A stretch of DNA of 64,000 bases from SAR202 cluster bacterium bin22 (GTDB taxonomy: Bacteria > Chloroflexota > Dehalococcoidia > Lucifugimonadales > UBA3495). Of the stretch, positions 35,330 to 44,215 are shown piece after piece; the stretch's first letter is position 1; the number at the start of each line of letters is the position of its first letter. Location: the NCBI GenBank assembly GCA_002238505.1, contig MPMM01000001.1, positions 868,001 to 932,000 on the forward strand, written 5' to 3'. The translations under genes and the position numbers were made by a program. The notes under the pieces were generated by a model. It was not told the DNA's origin and made no database searches. It was given only the letters and a program-made list of their open reading frames with translations.

Positions 35330-36352
35330 ATGCCGCAAACCACAGAATTGAACCTCCTTTGCATGTCAGGTCAGGGGTCGGTACAGGCCGGCGAAGCCCT
35401 GGCCAAGCTTTATGCCAACCAGGGCTGGTTCGTATCCGTTAACGTCTATCCGGGAACCCGCGCCCGCAGCGGGCCGGTCATAAATTATGTCAAGATTTCC
35501 GATTCGGAAGTGATGGCCAGTTGTGCCAACTACCATCCCTCGGAAGTAATTGTTTTCCAGGAAGAGCTTCTCCTCACCGCCAAGAACAACACCCATGAGT
35601 TGATTGCTGACGCTATCGGGCGAATGAAAACCGGCACCCTGCTGGTGAACTCCCCCAAGCATCCCCAGGAAATTGACCTGCCCTTTAACCTGGCGGGGGT
35701 AGTGGCTACCGTGGATGCCACGGGAATTGCCGGCCGCCTGCTGCGCCGTAATCCGCCGCCGGTGGGACTGACCCTGCTGGGCGCTTACGCGCGTATTACC
35801 CAGGCTATCGACATGGATGAACTGCTGTCCGTTATCAGGGAAGCGTTCCCGGGAGCCGTTGGCGAACGCAACGCCGAGGCGACCACTGAGGCCTACGAGA
35901 CGGTGCAGGCCATAGGGGGCGTCAAGTTTGAGGTGGACCGGACTCCGGCACGACTGGAACACGCCACCGTGGAGAGCCTGCCCCAGTATTACCAGTTCGA
36001 CCGATATGACAAGCTTCCCGGGTTCAGCGGAGGCAGTCCCTTCGTTTGGCGGGACAAGGTTCCCGTGTGCGAGGACAACAAGTGCATCTGCCCCGGGGTG
36101 TGCATCAGCGAGGTGATGTGTCCGGACGGTACCGGATTTATCATCCGCAAGGACCTGCCGCACCAGGGCTACCGTATTGACGTGGACTTCTGTAGGGGTT
36201 GCGGAATCTGCGCCGAAGTTTGCGTGGGAAGCGCGCTGACCATGGTGGATGAAGACCAGGTCAAGAAGGACAATCCCGAATACACGGATATTACGGCGGA
36301 GCCACACCGGCCGGAAATAGCCACCCACCAACGCATCCACCTGGACATTTAG
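35330..36352 (+). CDS. 2-oxoacid:acceptor oxidoreductase gamma domain fused to ferredoxin (set 1)
   Basis: 340 residues. Residues about 5-190 match the gamma (catalytic-linking) domain of pyruvate/2-oxoacid:ferredoxin oxidoreductases: LNLLCMSGQGSVQAGEALAK, RARSGPVINYVKIS and NLAGVVATVDATGIAG. Residues about 245-310 are the delta-like iron-sulfur domain. The second cluster motif is canonical (C288-C291-C294-C298); the first is altered (C247, C252, C254, C258, C264). It would pass electrons from the ThDP subunit to a ferredoxin. It is followed at 29 and 45 bp by the alpha and beta subunits, so it leads an operon. AGGAG lies 7 nt before the ATG. Confidence 0.85.
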   Translation: MPQTTELNLLCMSGQGSVQAGEALAKLYANQGWFVSVNVYPGTRARSGPVINYVKISDSEVMASCANYHPSEVIVFQEELLLTAKNNTHELIADAIGRMKTGTLLVNSPKHPQEIDLPFNLAGVVATVDATGIAGRLLRRNPPPVGLTLLGAYARITQAIDMDELLSVIREAFPGAVGERNAEATTEAYETVQAIGGVKFEVDRTPARLEHATVESLPQYYQFDRYDKLPGFSGGSPFVWRDKVPVCEDNKCICPGVCISEVMCPDGTGFIIRKDLPHQGYRIDVDFCRGCGICAEVCVGSALTMVDEDQVKKDNPEYTDITAEPHRPEIATHQRIHLDI

Positions 36353-36381
36353 CTTTTTTCAGGTAAGTCAGGAGACTGTAA

Positions 36382-37638
36382 ATGACCTCCCCTACTCCCA
36401 CCAGGCGTGAAGCTCTAACCGGCAACAAGGCGGCGGCCCATGCGCTGAAACTGGCCCGAGTGCAGGTACTCTGCTATTTTCCCATCGGCCCGTCGGACGA
36501 AGTGGGTGAAGAGCTTTCCCGCATGATCCAGCGTGGAGAACTGCCGGCCGAGGTTATTGAACTGGAGCACGAACGCAGCGTGATGAACGCCCAGATTACG
36601 GCCACGCAGTCGGGGGCGCGCTGCTCCTTTGCCACCAACTCCGAGGGCCTGCTTATCGCGGCCCAGCAGCTCATTTTCGCTTCCTATGCCCGCATTCCCA
36701 TGGTAGTGGTGGTGGCCCACCGGGCCCTGGAGCCGCCGGCCATTGTCCGGTCCGACGACCAGGACACGATCATGTACCGGGACATTCACTGGATGCACTA
36801 TCACTGCGAGAATGCGCAGGACGTGATGGACACGGTCATCCAGGCCTACAAGGTCAGTGAGGACCCTGACGTGCTGCTGCCGGCTTTCGTTACTTACGAC
36901 GGCTGGGAGGTATCCCATAACAGCTATCCGGTGCAGACACCCAGCCAGGAAGCCGTGGACCAGTTCCTGCCGTCTTATGAGTTGCCTGCGGAAGTAGATT
37001 TCATCAAGAACCTGGATTTTGCCGCCTACTACGGCGGTCAGCGAATGAGCGGCTACGGCTACATTGACGTCGAACGGGAATACATGGAGCGCCGCTTCCA
37101 GCTGGACGAGGCGCTGAATGTCACTTCAAAGGCCAGGCTGAAACAGGCTCACCAGGATTATGTGAATCTGACGGGACGGGGCTACGGCGGGCTCATTGAA
37201 ACGTACCAAATGGAAGACGCCGAGGTAGCCATTGTGGCAATGGGTTCCCTGTCTTCCACCTCCAGGCTGGCCGTACATCTCCTGCGCGATCAGGGCAAGA
37301 AGGTGGGCCTGGTGAAGATACGGACCTACCGCCCCTTCCCCAGCGAGGACCTGGTGGAAGCGCTGAGCTATGTGAAGGGCGTGGTAGTGCTGGACCGCAA
37401 CACTGTTGCGGCGGTGTACCAGGACCTGCGCAGCGCGCTGTTCGGCCTGCCCAATGCGCCGGTGGTGCTGGGCCGGATAATCGGCCTGGGCGGGCGCGAT
37501 GTTACCCACTTCAACATAGTTTATGCCGCAGAAGAAGCCTTTTCCGCCGCTCGTGGTGGAACAGTCGCCAAGCCGCTTGACTGGCACTTTGAGGTAATCG
37601 AAGACGAGGAAATGCTTGCCAGGATGCTGAACAGCTAG
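36382..37638 (+). CDS. 2-oxoacid:acceptor oxidoreductase alpha subunit (set 1)
   Basis: 418 residues with the PorA-type architecture. An N-terminal ThDP-pyrimidine-binding domain has YFPIGPSDEVGEELSRMI and the glutamate in ELEHERSVMNAQITATQSGA. A C-terminal transketolase-like domain II has VAIVAMGSLSSTSRLAVHLL, VGLVKIRTYRPFPSEDLVEA and GRIIGLGGRDV. The enzyme oxidises a 2-oxoacid with CoA to an acyl-CoA and CO2, reducing ferredoxin. Which acid (pyruvate, 2-oxoisovalerate, aromatic) cannot be told. AGGAG is 8 nt before the ATG. It is the middle gene of the set, and it has a clear paralogue at 49105-50331. Confidence 0.87.
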   Translation: MTSPTPTRREALTGNKAAAHALKLARVQVLCYFPIGPSDEVGEELSRMIQRGELPAEVIELEHERSVMNAQITATQSGARCSFATNSEGLLIAAQQLIFASYARIPMVVVVAHRALEPPAIVRSDDQDTIMYRDIHWMHYHCENAQDVMDTVIQAYKVSEDPDVLLPAFVTYDGWEVSHNSYPVQTPSQEAVDQFLPSYELPAEVDFIKNLDFAAYYGGQRMSGYGYIDVEREYMERRFQLDEALNVTSKARLKQAHQDYVNLTGRGYGGLIETYQMEDAEVAIVAMGSLSSTSRLAVHLLRDQGKKVGLVKIRTYRPFPSEDLVEALSYVKGVVVLDRNTVAAVYQDLRSALFGLPNAPVVLGRIIGLGGRDVTHFNIVYAAEEAFSAARGGTVAKPLDWHFEVIEDEEMLARMLNS

Positions 37639-37683
37639 GGCAACCTGCTCACTCATTTATCCAGGCAAAGGGGAGTTACCGCC

Positions 37684-38547
37684 ATGCCCATAAAGATGAT
37701 CCAGGACACACCCGAACAACGGGTGTTTATGAACGTAACCGCCAACCAGTGCCCTGGGTGTCCGGAAAACCTGGCCACCCGGCTGGTGATGCATATCGTG
37801 TTCGATTATTTGCGGGAGGAGAACCCCATAATCTTTGGGCAGGGTTGTGGCATTGGACGGGACTTCCTGCAGCGCAGCGGCCTGGGCACCCACGACAGCG
37901 GTATTGCGGGAATGCTGACCGCGATGAAGGTGCGCAACATCGACCGTCCTATTGTGGTAATAGACGGTGACGGGCAGATTGACCTGGGCCTGGAGGACCT
38001 GGCCACCAGCTTCCAGCAGGGGTACAAATATCTTCACGTGGTCTGCGACAATCAGGCCCACGCGGCCAGCGGCAGCCACGCCACGGGCAGCACTGCGCCC
38101 ATGGCGCGCACCAGCGTCCGACCCTCCGGCAAGCTGCGGCATCCGAAGCACTTTCCGCTTATGCTTATGTTCAGCGGCGCTGAGTATGTAGCCACTGCTT
38201 CCACTTCCCACCCCCAGGACCTGGAACGCAAGATCAAGTCGGCCTGCGACCGATTGCCGGCCTTCATTCAGATTCTTACTCCCTGCAATCCTTCTTGGGG
38301 CTATGACGACAACAAGGGGATAGAAGTTTCCCGGCTGGCGGTGGAGAGCGGCATCTGGCCCCTGTATGAGTGGAAGGACAACGTATTCCAGCGACAGAAC
38401 ATCATGCGCAAGTCCACTGTTCGGGACTACATTGGCTCTCAGCGCCGGTACGCCCACCTGGACGAGTTCGGGATCAGCCAGATGGAAGAGTACGTGGACG
38501 ACCTGAACAAGATGATGATCCAGATGGAAACAGGGTTCTCAGGCTAG
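37684..38547 (+). CDS. 2-oxoacid:acceptor oxidoreductase beta subunit, ThDP-binding (set 1)
   Basis: 287 residues. PorB-type subunit with the N-terminal CPGCPENLATR cluster-ligand motif and the ThDP/magnesium motif VIDGDGQIDLGLEDL ending in VVCDNQAHAASG. The later segment GGSHATG-like and TPCNPSWGYD fit the substrate side. One Cys-pair at the N-terminus and others downstream probably bind a [4Fe-4S] cluster. It completes set 1 and is followed after only 13 bp by an acyl-CoA ligase gene, so the product acyl-CoA or its acid may be handled by that enzyme. GGGGAG precedes the ATG. Confidence 0.87.
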   Translation: MPIKMIQDTPEQRVFMNVTANQCPGCPENLATRLVMHIVFDYLREENPIIFGQGCGIGRDFLQRSGLGTHDSGIAGMLTAMKVRNIDRPIVVIDGDGQIDLGLEDLATSFQQGYKYLHVVCDNQAHAASGSHATGSTAPMARTSVRPSGKLRHPKHFPLMLMFSGAEYVATASTSHPQDLERKIKSACDRLPAFIQILTPCNPSWGYDDNKGIEVSRLAVESGIWPLYEWKDNVFQRQNIMRKSTVRDYIGSQRRYAHLDEFGISQMEEYVDDLNKMMIQMETGFSG

Positions 38548-38560
38548 GAACCAGGTCGAA

Positions 38561-40192
38561 ATGGTTGTCGCGCCAAAACCCTGGTTGAGTTCCTATTCCA
38601 GCGGAATGCCATCCAGCCTGGAGTATCCTGAAGCCCCCCTGTACCATTTTCTGAAGCAGTCGGCCTCGCAATATCCGGACCGGCCGGCCATTATCTACCA
38701 GGATCCCTCAGAGGGCGCTGAGCCGGTAACCAGGACCTACCAGGCCCTGGACGAGGAGTCTGACCGGTTTGCGGCTGCTTTGGCCTCCCTGGGCGTCGAG
38801 AAGGGCGACCGGGTTGCCTACTACATCCAGAATTCCCCTGAGTTGATTGCCGGCTTTTACGGCATCCTGAAGGCCGGCGCAGTCCCTGTCCCCTGCAACG
38901 TTATGTACCAGGCGGAGGAACTCTCCTACCACCTGAACGACTCCGGGGCGCAGACGCTCTTGTGCGAAGCGAACCTCTATCCCACAGCGCAGGGTATTCT
39001 TGAGGAGACCGGGGTATCCAGAGTTGTCGTTGCAGGGGGTGAGGTTGAAGGCGATGTCCTGCACTGGGAAGAACTGTTGGACAGCGTCAGTCCCCCGGAA
39101 AACCTGCCTGCCATTGGCATCGAACAGGACCTGGCCCTGCTGCCCTATACAGGAGGAACCACGGGAGTGCCCAAGGGGGCGATGCTGACCCATGCCAACT
39201 TGGTGGCCAATGCCGTCCAGTTCAGAGACTGGTTTGGCTATGAGCCGGGCGGCGAAGTCTTTGTGGCAACCCTGCCCCTGTTCCACATAGGCGGTATAGC
39301 CGGGGTCATGAGCGTGCCCATTTCCTGCGGGGGGACTATTGTCCTGTTTCGCCGCTTCAACGCCGAACGGGTATTGCGGGCCATCCAGGACTACCGGGCA
39401 ACCCGCTTCCTGGGCGTTCCAACGATGTATATCGCCCTGCTGAACCATGAAACGGCGGGAGATTATGACCTTTCTTCCCTGCGCCCCAGTCGAACCAGCG
39501 CGGCCCCTTTGCCGGCTGCAGTTAAAGAGGCATTTGATGGCCTGGTGGGGCGCCCCGTGCTGGTAGAGGGCTATGGCCTTACGGAAACTTCCCCGCTGAC
39601 CCACGCCAACCCCGTAGATGATGCTCGGGGAGGCTCCATAGGGGTGCCCCTGCCAGATACGGAAGCCCGCGTCTTCGACGCCGATGGCGGGCTGGAAGAA
39701 TTGCCCCAGGGAGAGATAGGCGAACTGGCCCTGCGGGGTCCCCAGGTAATGAAGGGATACTGGCAGCGTCCGCAGGAGACGGCCGAGGCAATTAGAGAGG
39801 GCTGGTTCTTTACCGGCGACCTGGCCTACATGGACGAGCGGGGCTACTTCTTCATCGTGGACCGCAAGAAGGACGTCATAAACGCGGCCGGGTTCAAGGT
39901 GTGGCCTCGCGAGGTGGAGGAGGTCCTCTACCAGCATCCTTCAGTACGGGTGGCGGCAGTGCTGGGAGTACCTGACGACTACCGGGGGGAGACGGTAAGG
40001 GCAGTAATCGCCCTGAAGGACGGGCACGAATTCGACGGCGAAGAGTCAGCTAGGTCGGACATTCTGGCCCATTGCCAGCGGCACCTGGCCAACTACAAGA
40101 TTCCCCGAATAGTGGACTTCCGGGACGAGTTGCCAGTCAGCGCTGCCGGCAAGGTTTTGCGCCGGGTGATGCGGGATGAGTCCACCCCTTAG
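38561..40192 (+). CDS. AMP-forming acyl-CoA ligase
   Basis: 543 residues, adenylate-forming superfamily. ATP-binding P-loop YTGGTTGVPKGAMLTHAN, A5 VEGYGLTETSPLT, A7 FTGDLAYMDERGYFFI, hinge VDRKKDVINAAGFKVWPREV and catalytic lysine in PVSAAGKVLRR are all present, so it should be active. It converts a carboxylic acid, ATP and CoA to acyl-CoA; medium or long chain and aromatic acids are possible. The stop of the beta-subunit gene is 13 bp upstream, so it belongs to the operon. An alternative start at ATG 38606 would remove 15 residues; neither has a strong ribosome-binding site. A strong terminator follows. Confidence 0.88.
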   Translation: MVVAPKPWLSSYSSGMPSSLEYPEAPLYHFLKQSASQYPDRPAIIYQDPSEGAEPVTRTYQALDEESDRFAAALASLGVEKGDRVAYYIQNSPELIAGFYGILKAGAVPVPCNVMYQAEELSYHLNDSGAQTLLCEANLYPTAQGILEETGVSRVVVAGGEVEGDVLHWEELLDSVSPPENLPAIGIEQDLALLPYTGGTTGVPKGAMLTHANLVANAVQFRDWFGYEPGGEVFVATLPLFHIGGIAGVMSVPISCGGTIVLFRRFNAERVLRAIQDYRATRFLGVPTMYIALLNHETAGDYDLSSLRPSRTSAAPLPAAVKEAFDGLVGRPVLVEGYGLTETSPLTHANPVDDARGGSIGVPLPDTEARVFDADGGLEELPQGEIGELALRGPQVMKGYWQRPQETAEAIREGWFFTGDLAYMDERGYFFIVDRKKDVINAAGFKVWPREVEEVLYQHPSVRVAAVLGVPDDYRGETVRAVIALKDGHEFDGEESARSDILAHCQRHLANYKIPRIVDFRDELPVSAAGKVLRRVMRDESTP

Positions 40193-40222
40193 GGCTAAGG
40201 ATTTCCAAGGTCAATTAATGAG

Positions 40223-40253
40223 AATGGAGCGGGCAACTCCCGCTCCATTTTCT
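40223..40253. terminator. Rho-independent terminator, usable in both directions
   Basis: AATGGAGCGGG and CCCGCTCCATT form a perfect 11-bp stem with a 5-nt loop and a TTTCTTTC tail. It lies between the acyl-CoA ligase gene and the convergent flavin oxidoreductase gene. Confidence 0.9.
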
Positions 40254-40285
40254 TTCGCTCCCGGGACTTGGCCCCGCATGTCTTC

Positions 40286-41245
40286 CTAAGTCACGTGGGG
40301 CAAAACCTGGCTGGTGAACCGATTCAATTGCTCCTGCTGGTTTGGTGAGGCGAAACGAACAATGAAGTAGGTTACCCCCGCTTCACGGTAGTTCCTGATG
40401 GCCTCTACGCACTTTTCGGGCGGGCCAAAAACGCACAGGAGTTGCTTGCTGACCGCTTCGTAGGGGCGGCTGTAGTAGGCCTGCATGAAGCGGTCGCCTT
40501 CTGCCAGGGCTTCGTGTTCTTCGTTCAGGTTTACCGAGATATACAGGGCGCGGGTCATTTTTTCGGCGTCCCGGCCTGCATTGGTCGCGGTTTCCTGAAT
40601 CCGGTCCCAGCAACGCTCAAACAGTTCCACGCTGGGGACGTTGGTTATCCAGGCATCACCCATTTCGGCGACGCGCCTGAGACCCCGCCTGACCCGGTTG
40701 CTGGAAATCCAGATGGGCAATGGGTCCTGCAGGGGCTGGGGTTCCAGAGTTACGTTCTTCAGGGGGTAGTATTCGCCTTCGCGAGTTACATCCTCTTCGG
40801 ACCACAGCGCACGCATGACCCGAATCCCCTCTTCCATCCGGTCGGCGCGCTCGTTGACCGGAACTCCCACGGACTCATGCTCATCAATATACATCTGGTT
40901 GTCGCCGCGTCCGGCACCGGCCCCCAGGATTACCCTGCCGTTGGATACGTTGTCGATCGTGGCCAAGGAGTGGGCCAGGTGAACCGGGTGGCGCAGCGCG
41001 GTCAGCATTACGGCGGTGCCAATTTTCACACGCTGGGTCCGGGCGGCAATGGCCGACATTATGGTAAGGGGTTCCAGCCTGGGCTTGGAGGTGATGCTGT
41101 CTCCCACCCACACCGAGTCGTAGCCCAGTCGCTCTACCGTCTCAGCCATTTGCCAGTTGAGTTCCACCCGGGGCCTTCCACCATCGGCGTACACCAGTAC
41201 GCCCCGAGTCGGAAGCAATACTCCAAAGTTATCGATCGAGTTCAT
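40286..41245 (-). CDS. LLM-class flavin-dependent oxidoreductase
   Basis: 319 residues, luciferase-like TIM-barrel family (F420- or FMN-dependent). N-terminal FGVLLPTRGVL and ETVERLGYDSVWVGDSI, then TQRVKIGTAVMLTALRHPV and GRVILGAGAGRGDNQM are characteristic. The later LPIWISSNRVRRGLRRVAEMGDAW matches the barrel segment that binds the flavin phosphate. Many such genes occur in SAR202-like genomes and are thought to act on recalcitrant organic compounds; the substrate is unknown. No F420 biosynthesis genes are in the window. The ATG at 41245 has GCGAGG upstream. It is transcribed downstream of the amidohydrolase gene (75-bp gap), with a TTGACA in between. Confidence 0.88.
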   Translation of the reverse strand: MNSIDNFGVLLPTRGVLVYADGGRPRVELNWQMAETVERLGYDSVWVGDSITSKPRLEPLTIMSAIAARTQRVKIGTAVMLTALRHPVHLAHSLATIDNVSNGRVILGAGAGRGDNQMYIDEHESVGVPVNERADRMEEGIRVMRALWSEEDVTREGEYYPLKNVTLEPQPLQDPLPIWISSNRVRRGLRRVAEMGDAWITNVPSVELFERCWDRIQETATNAGRDAEKMTRALYISVNLNEEHEALAEGDRFMQAYYSRPYEAVSKQLLCVFGPPEKCVEAIRNYREAGVTYFIVRFASPNQQEQLNRFTSQVLPHVT

Positions 41246-41320
41246 TTGAGCCTCGCAAAAGGGCAGCGGTCAGCCTACCCTGTTTATGTCAAGTCTGGTA
41301 ATTCACAACCAGGCGGGCAA

Positions 41321-42700
41321 CTAGACTATGGGCCAGCGGGACGGGTATGAGACTCCTACTCGTTCTAACAGGCTCTCGCCCAGTTCCTGAACCTCCTGGA
41401 CCAGTCCCCATTCGTCCACGAACAGGGGCTTGTGGTTTTCAACCCGAACCCTTCCGTCCACGATTACCGTATGTACGCTGCGGCCGTCGGCATTGTAAAC
41501 CAGGTTATTTACCGGATTGAAAAGGGTTCGCCACTCGGCGCGGCGGGTATCGAAGAGGACCAGGTCCGCCTTCTTCCCGACCTCAAGAGAGCCGATTTCG
41601 TCCCCAAGCCCCAGGGCCTGGGCCCCGCCGAGGGTAGCCAGTTCCAAAGCCGTTTCTGCAGGAATCATGCCTACGTCCCTGCGGGCGTCCTTGTACAGCA
41701 CAGCAGCCAGGTACATGGAGCGCATGGTCTCCAGCAGGTTGGAGTTGTTGCCGGCGTCGGTGCCCAGTCCTACTGTTGCGCCCGCATCCAGCAATTCGGG
41801 CAGCATTCCCTCGTGGGCAACCCCATTGCCACCCTTGATGGCAGCTGTCGGGCACATCACGACCGTCGATCCGTTCCGGGCGATGCATTCCACTTCAGAT
41901 TTGTCTATGCCCAGGCCGTGGGCCAGGGTCAGGTTTGGCGTCAATATTCCCAGGGATTCGAGGTACTGGGTGGGGCGGGTTCCGTAAGACTTAAGGCAAT
42001 CCTGCACGTACGAGGAACCGTTGTTAAAGTGCAGCGTCATACGAGTTTCGTACCGGTCAGACAGGGAACTAGCAGCCCGCAGCAGTTCCTCTGACGAGAA
42101 GGAGGGCGAGAAAGGCATGGCCCACGCCCGCACCCGGTCGTCCAGAAGATGGTCGTATTGCCCGATAGTCTGCTCCATCAGGCGTATCGCTTTCGCCGTT
42201 TCGTAAACCGGTAGGTTGATGGGATTGGGCCGGTCAGTCACCTGCCAGCCAATCACGATGCGGCACCCGGACTCGTCATAGGCCTGCATGCAGGCATCAA
42301 GGCCCTTGGTGCTGCCAGGGTCCACAAAGCAGGTGGTCCCGTACTTGAGAAGTTCGGTAATGGCCAGCAGGGAAGTAAGGTATTCCTCTTCGTCGGTCAT
42401 TGCCCCCTGCAGGGCAAAGACGTTGGAAAGGTAGGCTGGGCCCAGGTCGTCGGGGAAAACGCCTCGAGTGGCGTGGGCGTAGCTGATGTGCATGTGGCCG
42501 TTAACGAAACCGGGAGTGACCACCATCTCGCTGGCATCGATCACCTGGTCTGCCGGGACGTCGGCCAACTCATTGGCCTTGCCTATGGCGGTGATGCGCT
42601 GGCCCTCAATGAGCACCGAGCCGTCCTGAATAATGCGGCGCTGTGGGTCAATGGTAACCAGGAACCGGGCGCCCTGAATCTTGATGCTGGAATCGGGCAT
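41321..42700 (-). CDS. Amidohydrolase-superfamily deaminase/chlorohydrolase-like protein
   Basis: 459 residues of the TrzN/AtzA/SsnA-type amidohydrolase group. Metal ligands are evident: HxH in PGFVNGHMHISY, a histidine in TLHFNNG and HGLGI, and the aspartate in GLGTDAGNN. It hydrolyses C-N or C-halogen bonds on ring compounds or deaminates nucleobases in characterised relatives; the substrate here is unknown. I start it at ATG 42700, where the beta-sandwich IKIQGARFLVTIDPQRR begins. An upstream in-frame ATG at 42832 would add 44 residues without homology and would overlap the divergent promoters. GGGAG lies about 10 nt before the chosen ATG. Confidence 0.87.
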   Translation of the reverse strand: MPDSSIKIQGARFLVTIDPQRRIIQDGSVLIEGQRITAIGKANELADVPADQVIDASEMVVTPGFVNGHMHISYAHATRGVFPDDLGPAYLSNVFALQGAMTDEEEYLTSLLAITELLKYGTTCFVDPGSTKGLDACMQAYDESGCRIVIGWQVTDRPNPINLPVYETAKAIRLMEQTIGQYDHLLDDRVRAWAMPFSPSFSSEELLRAASSLSDRYETRMTLHFNNGSSYVQDCLKSYGTRPTQYLESLGILTPNLTLAHGLGIDKSEVECIARNGSTVVMCPTAAIKGGNGVAHEGMLPELLDAGATVGLGTDAGNNSNLLETMRSMYLAAVLYKDARRDVGMIPAETALELATLGGAQALGLGDEIGSLEVGKKADLVLFDTRRAEWRTLFNPVNNLVYNADGRSVHTVIVDGRVRVENHKPLFVDEWGLVQEVQELGESLLERVGVSYPSRWPIV

Positions 42701-42759
42701 GAGGCAAATGCTCCCTGCTGGTATGGTGACATTGCGACTTCCTGCGCCATCTACAGGGC

Positions 42760-42788
42760 ATATTAGTTTCACACAGGTTGTTCCGCAA
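42760..42788 (-). promoter_or_regulatory. Promoter of the amidohydrolase gene
   Basis: On the minus strand TTGCGG (42788-42783), a 17-bp spacer and TAATAT (42765-42760) lie about 60 bp before the ATG at 42700. It is divergent from the SDR promoter. Confidence 0.55.
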
Positions 42789-42809
42789 CCCTGGCCGCAA
42801 ATTGAGGAT

Positions 42810-42818
42810 TGATATAAT
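42810..42818 (+). promoter_or_regulatory. Extended -10 promoter of the SDR gene
   Basis: TGATATAAT is a perfect TGnTATAAT extended -10 element, 33 bp before the ATG at 42851. No good -35 is seen, as is usual for extended -10 promoters. Confidence 0.7.
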
Positions 42819-42850
42819 TCACCATAGATCAACTTTTGGAGGCCATTACG

Positions 42851-43627
42851 ATGCCTTACCCCGCACTAAGCCTGGAAGGAATGACGGCGCTGGTAACCGG
42901 TTCGGGAAGGGGTATTGGCAAGGCCCTGGCCATTGGGCTGGCCCAGGCCGGCGCCCACGTCGCCGTATCCGATATATCAGAACAACTGGCCGGGGCTGAA
43001 GAGACCGCCGAGGTTATTCGCCGCGAAGGCGTAACGAGTGGGGCTTACCAGCTTGATGTCCTGGACTTGAGCAACATCCGGGAGACGGTAGCCCAGGTGG
43101 TTCAGGACTTCGGCAGGCTGGACATCCTGATTAACAATGCGGGGATTCGCCGCCGGCAGCCGGCTTTGGAAGTTACGGAAGAGAACTGGGACGCAGTCAT
43201 TGACACCAACCTGAAGGGACCGTTTTTCTGTTCGCAGGCTGCAGCCGAACCAATGATAAAACAGGGCTTTGGACGGATCATAAGCATTTCTTCCCAGCTT
43301 GCGGTGGTGGCGGGCGAGAATCGGGCCGCCTATTGCGCCAGCAAGGCAGGACTGGCAAACCTGACCCGGGTGCTGGCCCTGGAGTGGCTCAAGTACGGCA
43401 TTACCGTAAATGCCATAGGCCCCGGTCCGACGGAGACCCCGGGACTGCTGATGGCGGATTCCAGAACCGATGAGGAACTGGCCGTAGATTTGTCGGCCCA
43501 CATGCCCCTGGGACGCCGAATGACGCCGGAGGAACTGGTGGGGGCCGCCATCTACCTGGCCAGCCCATCCGCCGGGGCCACCACGGGCCAATTGCTGATT
43601 GTGGATGGAGGATGGACCATCATTTGA
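42851..43627 (+). CDS. SDR family oxidoreductase
   Basis: 258-residue classical short-chain dehydrogenase. NAD(P)-binding ALVTGSGRGIGKALAIGLA, NNAG in ILINNAGIRRRQ, catalytic Ser in IISISSQLAVV and YxxxK in YCASKAGLANL, and the C-terminal TTGQLLIVDGGWTII. Asp after strand 2 (VAVSDISEQ) suggests NAD preference. It resembles gluconate 5-dehydrogenase or 3-oxoacyl-ACP-reductase-like members; the substrate is not known. GGAGG lies 8 nt before the ATG at 42851, which I prefer over the in-frame TTG at 42836. A GNAT gene follows after 30 bp. Confidence 0.88.
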   Translation: MPYPALSLEGMTALVTGSGRGIGKALAIGLAQAGAHVAVSDISEQLAGAEETAEVIRREGVTSGAYQLDVLDLSNIRETVAQVVQDFGRLDILINNAGIRRRQPALEVTEENWDAVIDTNLKGPFFCSQAAAEPMIKQGFGRIISISSQLAVVAGENRAAYCASKAGLANLTRVLALEWLKYGITVNAIGPGPTETPGLLMADSRTDEELAVDLSAHMPLGRRMTPEELVGAAIYLASPSAGATTGQLLIVDGGWTII

Positions 43628-43657
43628 TGGCCTGGGGAGTAGTGAGTCGGAGGAACT

Positions 43658-44116
43658 TTGAACACTGAATTTACGGTCAGGCAGGCTACCCTGGCTGATC
43701 TCGATACCCTGGTGGACTTCAATGCCGCAATGGCCCTGGAGACGGAAGACAAAGGTCTGGACCTGGACGTCCTAAGGGGTGGCGTTGCAACCCTGCTGGA
43801 GGACTCCTCGCTGGGGTTTTACCTTTTGGCCGAAAGCGACGGGGCGGTGGTAGGGCAACTTATGGTTACCACCGAATGGAGCGACTGGCGCAACGCTCAT
43901 TTCTGGTGGCTACAGAGCCTCTACGTGGCGCCGGACTTCAGACGTCTAGGGGTATTCAGGCTGCTGTACCAGCGGGTTTGCCAGCAAGCCAGAGATGTCG
44001 GGAATGTCTGCGGCCTGCGACTGTATGTGGAGCGGACCAATCACCGGGCGCAGGAAGCTTACGTCAACATGGGGATGGCCCTCTCCCACTACGACATGTA
44101 CGAGGTGGAGTTCTAA
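43658..44116 (+). CDS. GNAT family N-acetyltransferase
   Basis: 152 residues, GCN5-related acetyltransferase fold. Strand 1 TEFTVRQATLADLDTLVDFN, strand 4 with the AcCoA motif A (WLQSLYVAPDFRRLGVFRLL) and the final RLYVERTNHRAQEAYVNMGM segment are complete. The acyl acceptor is unknown. The start is probably TTG at 43658 with GGAGG a few bases upstream; no ATG gives the conserved first strand. It probably shares a transcript with the SDR gene. Confidence 0.82.
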   Translation: MNTEFTVRQATLADLDTLVDFNAAMALETEDKGLDLDVLRGGVATLLEDSSLGFYLLAESDGAVVGQLMVTTEWSDWRNAHFWWLQSLYVAPDFRRLGVFRLLYQRVCQQARDVGNVCGLRLYVERTNHRAQEAYVNMGMALSHYDMYEVEF

Positions 44117-44215
44117 CGAGCGCCAGGCAAGTTCCCACCGCAATTGACTGCCCCGGATTCAAGGCTTATCTTATGTTGGCTACCTTCAAAGCCTTTTGTC
44201 CTGGTATCGCAATCC

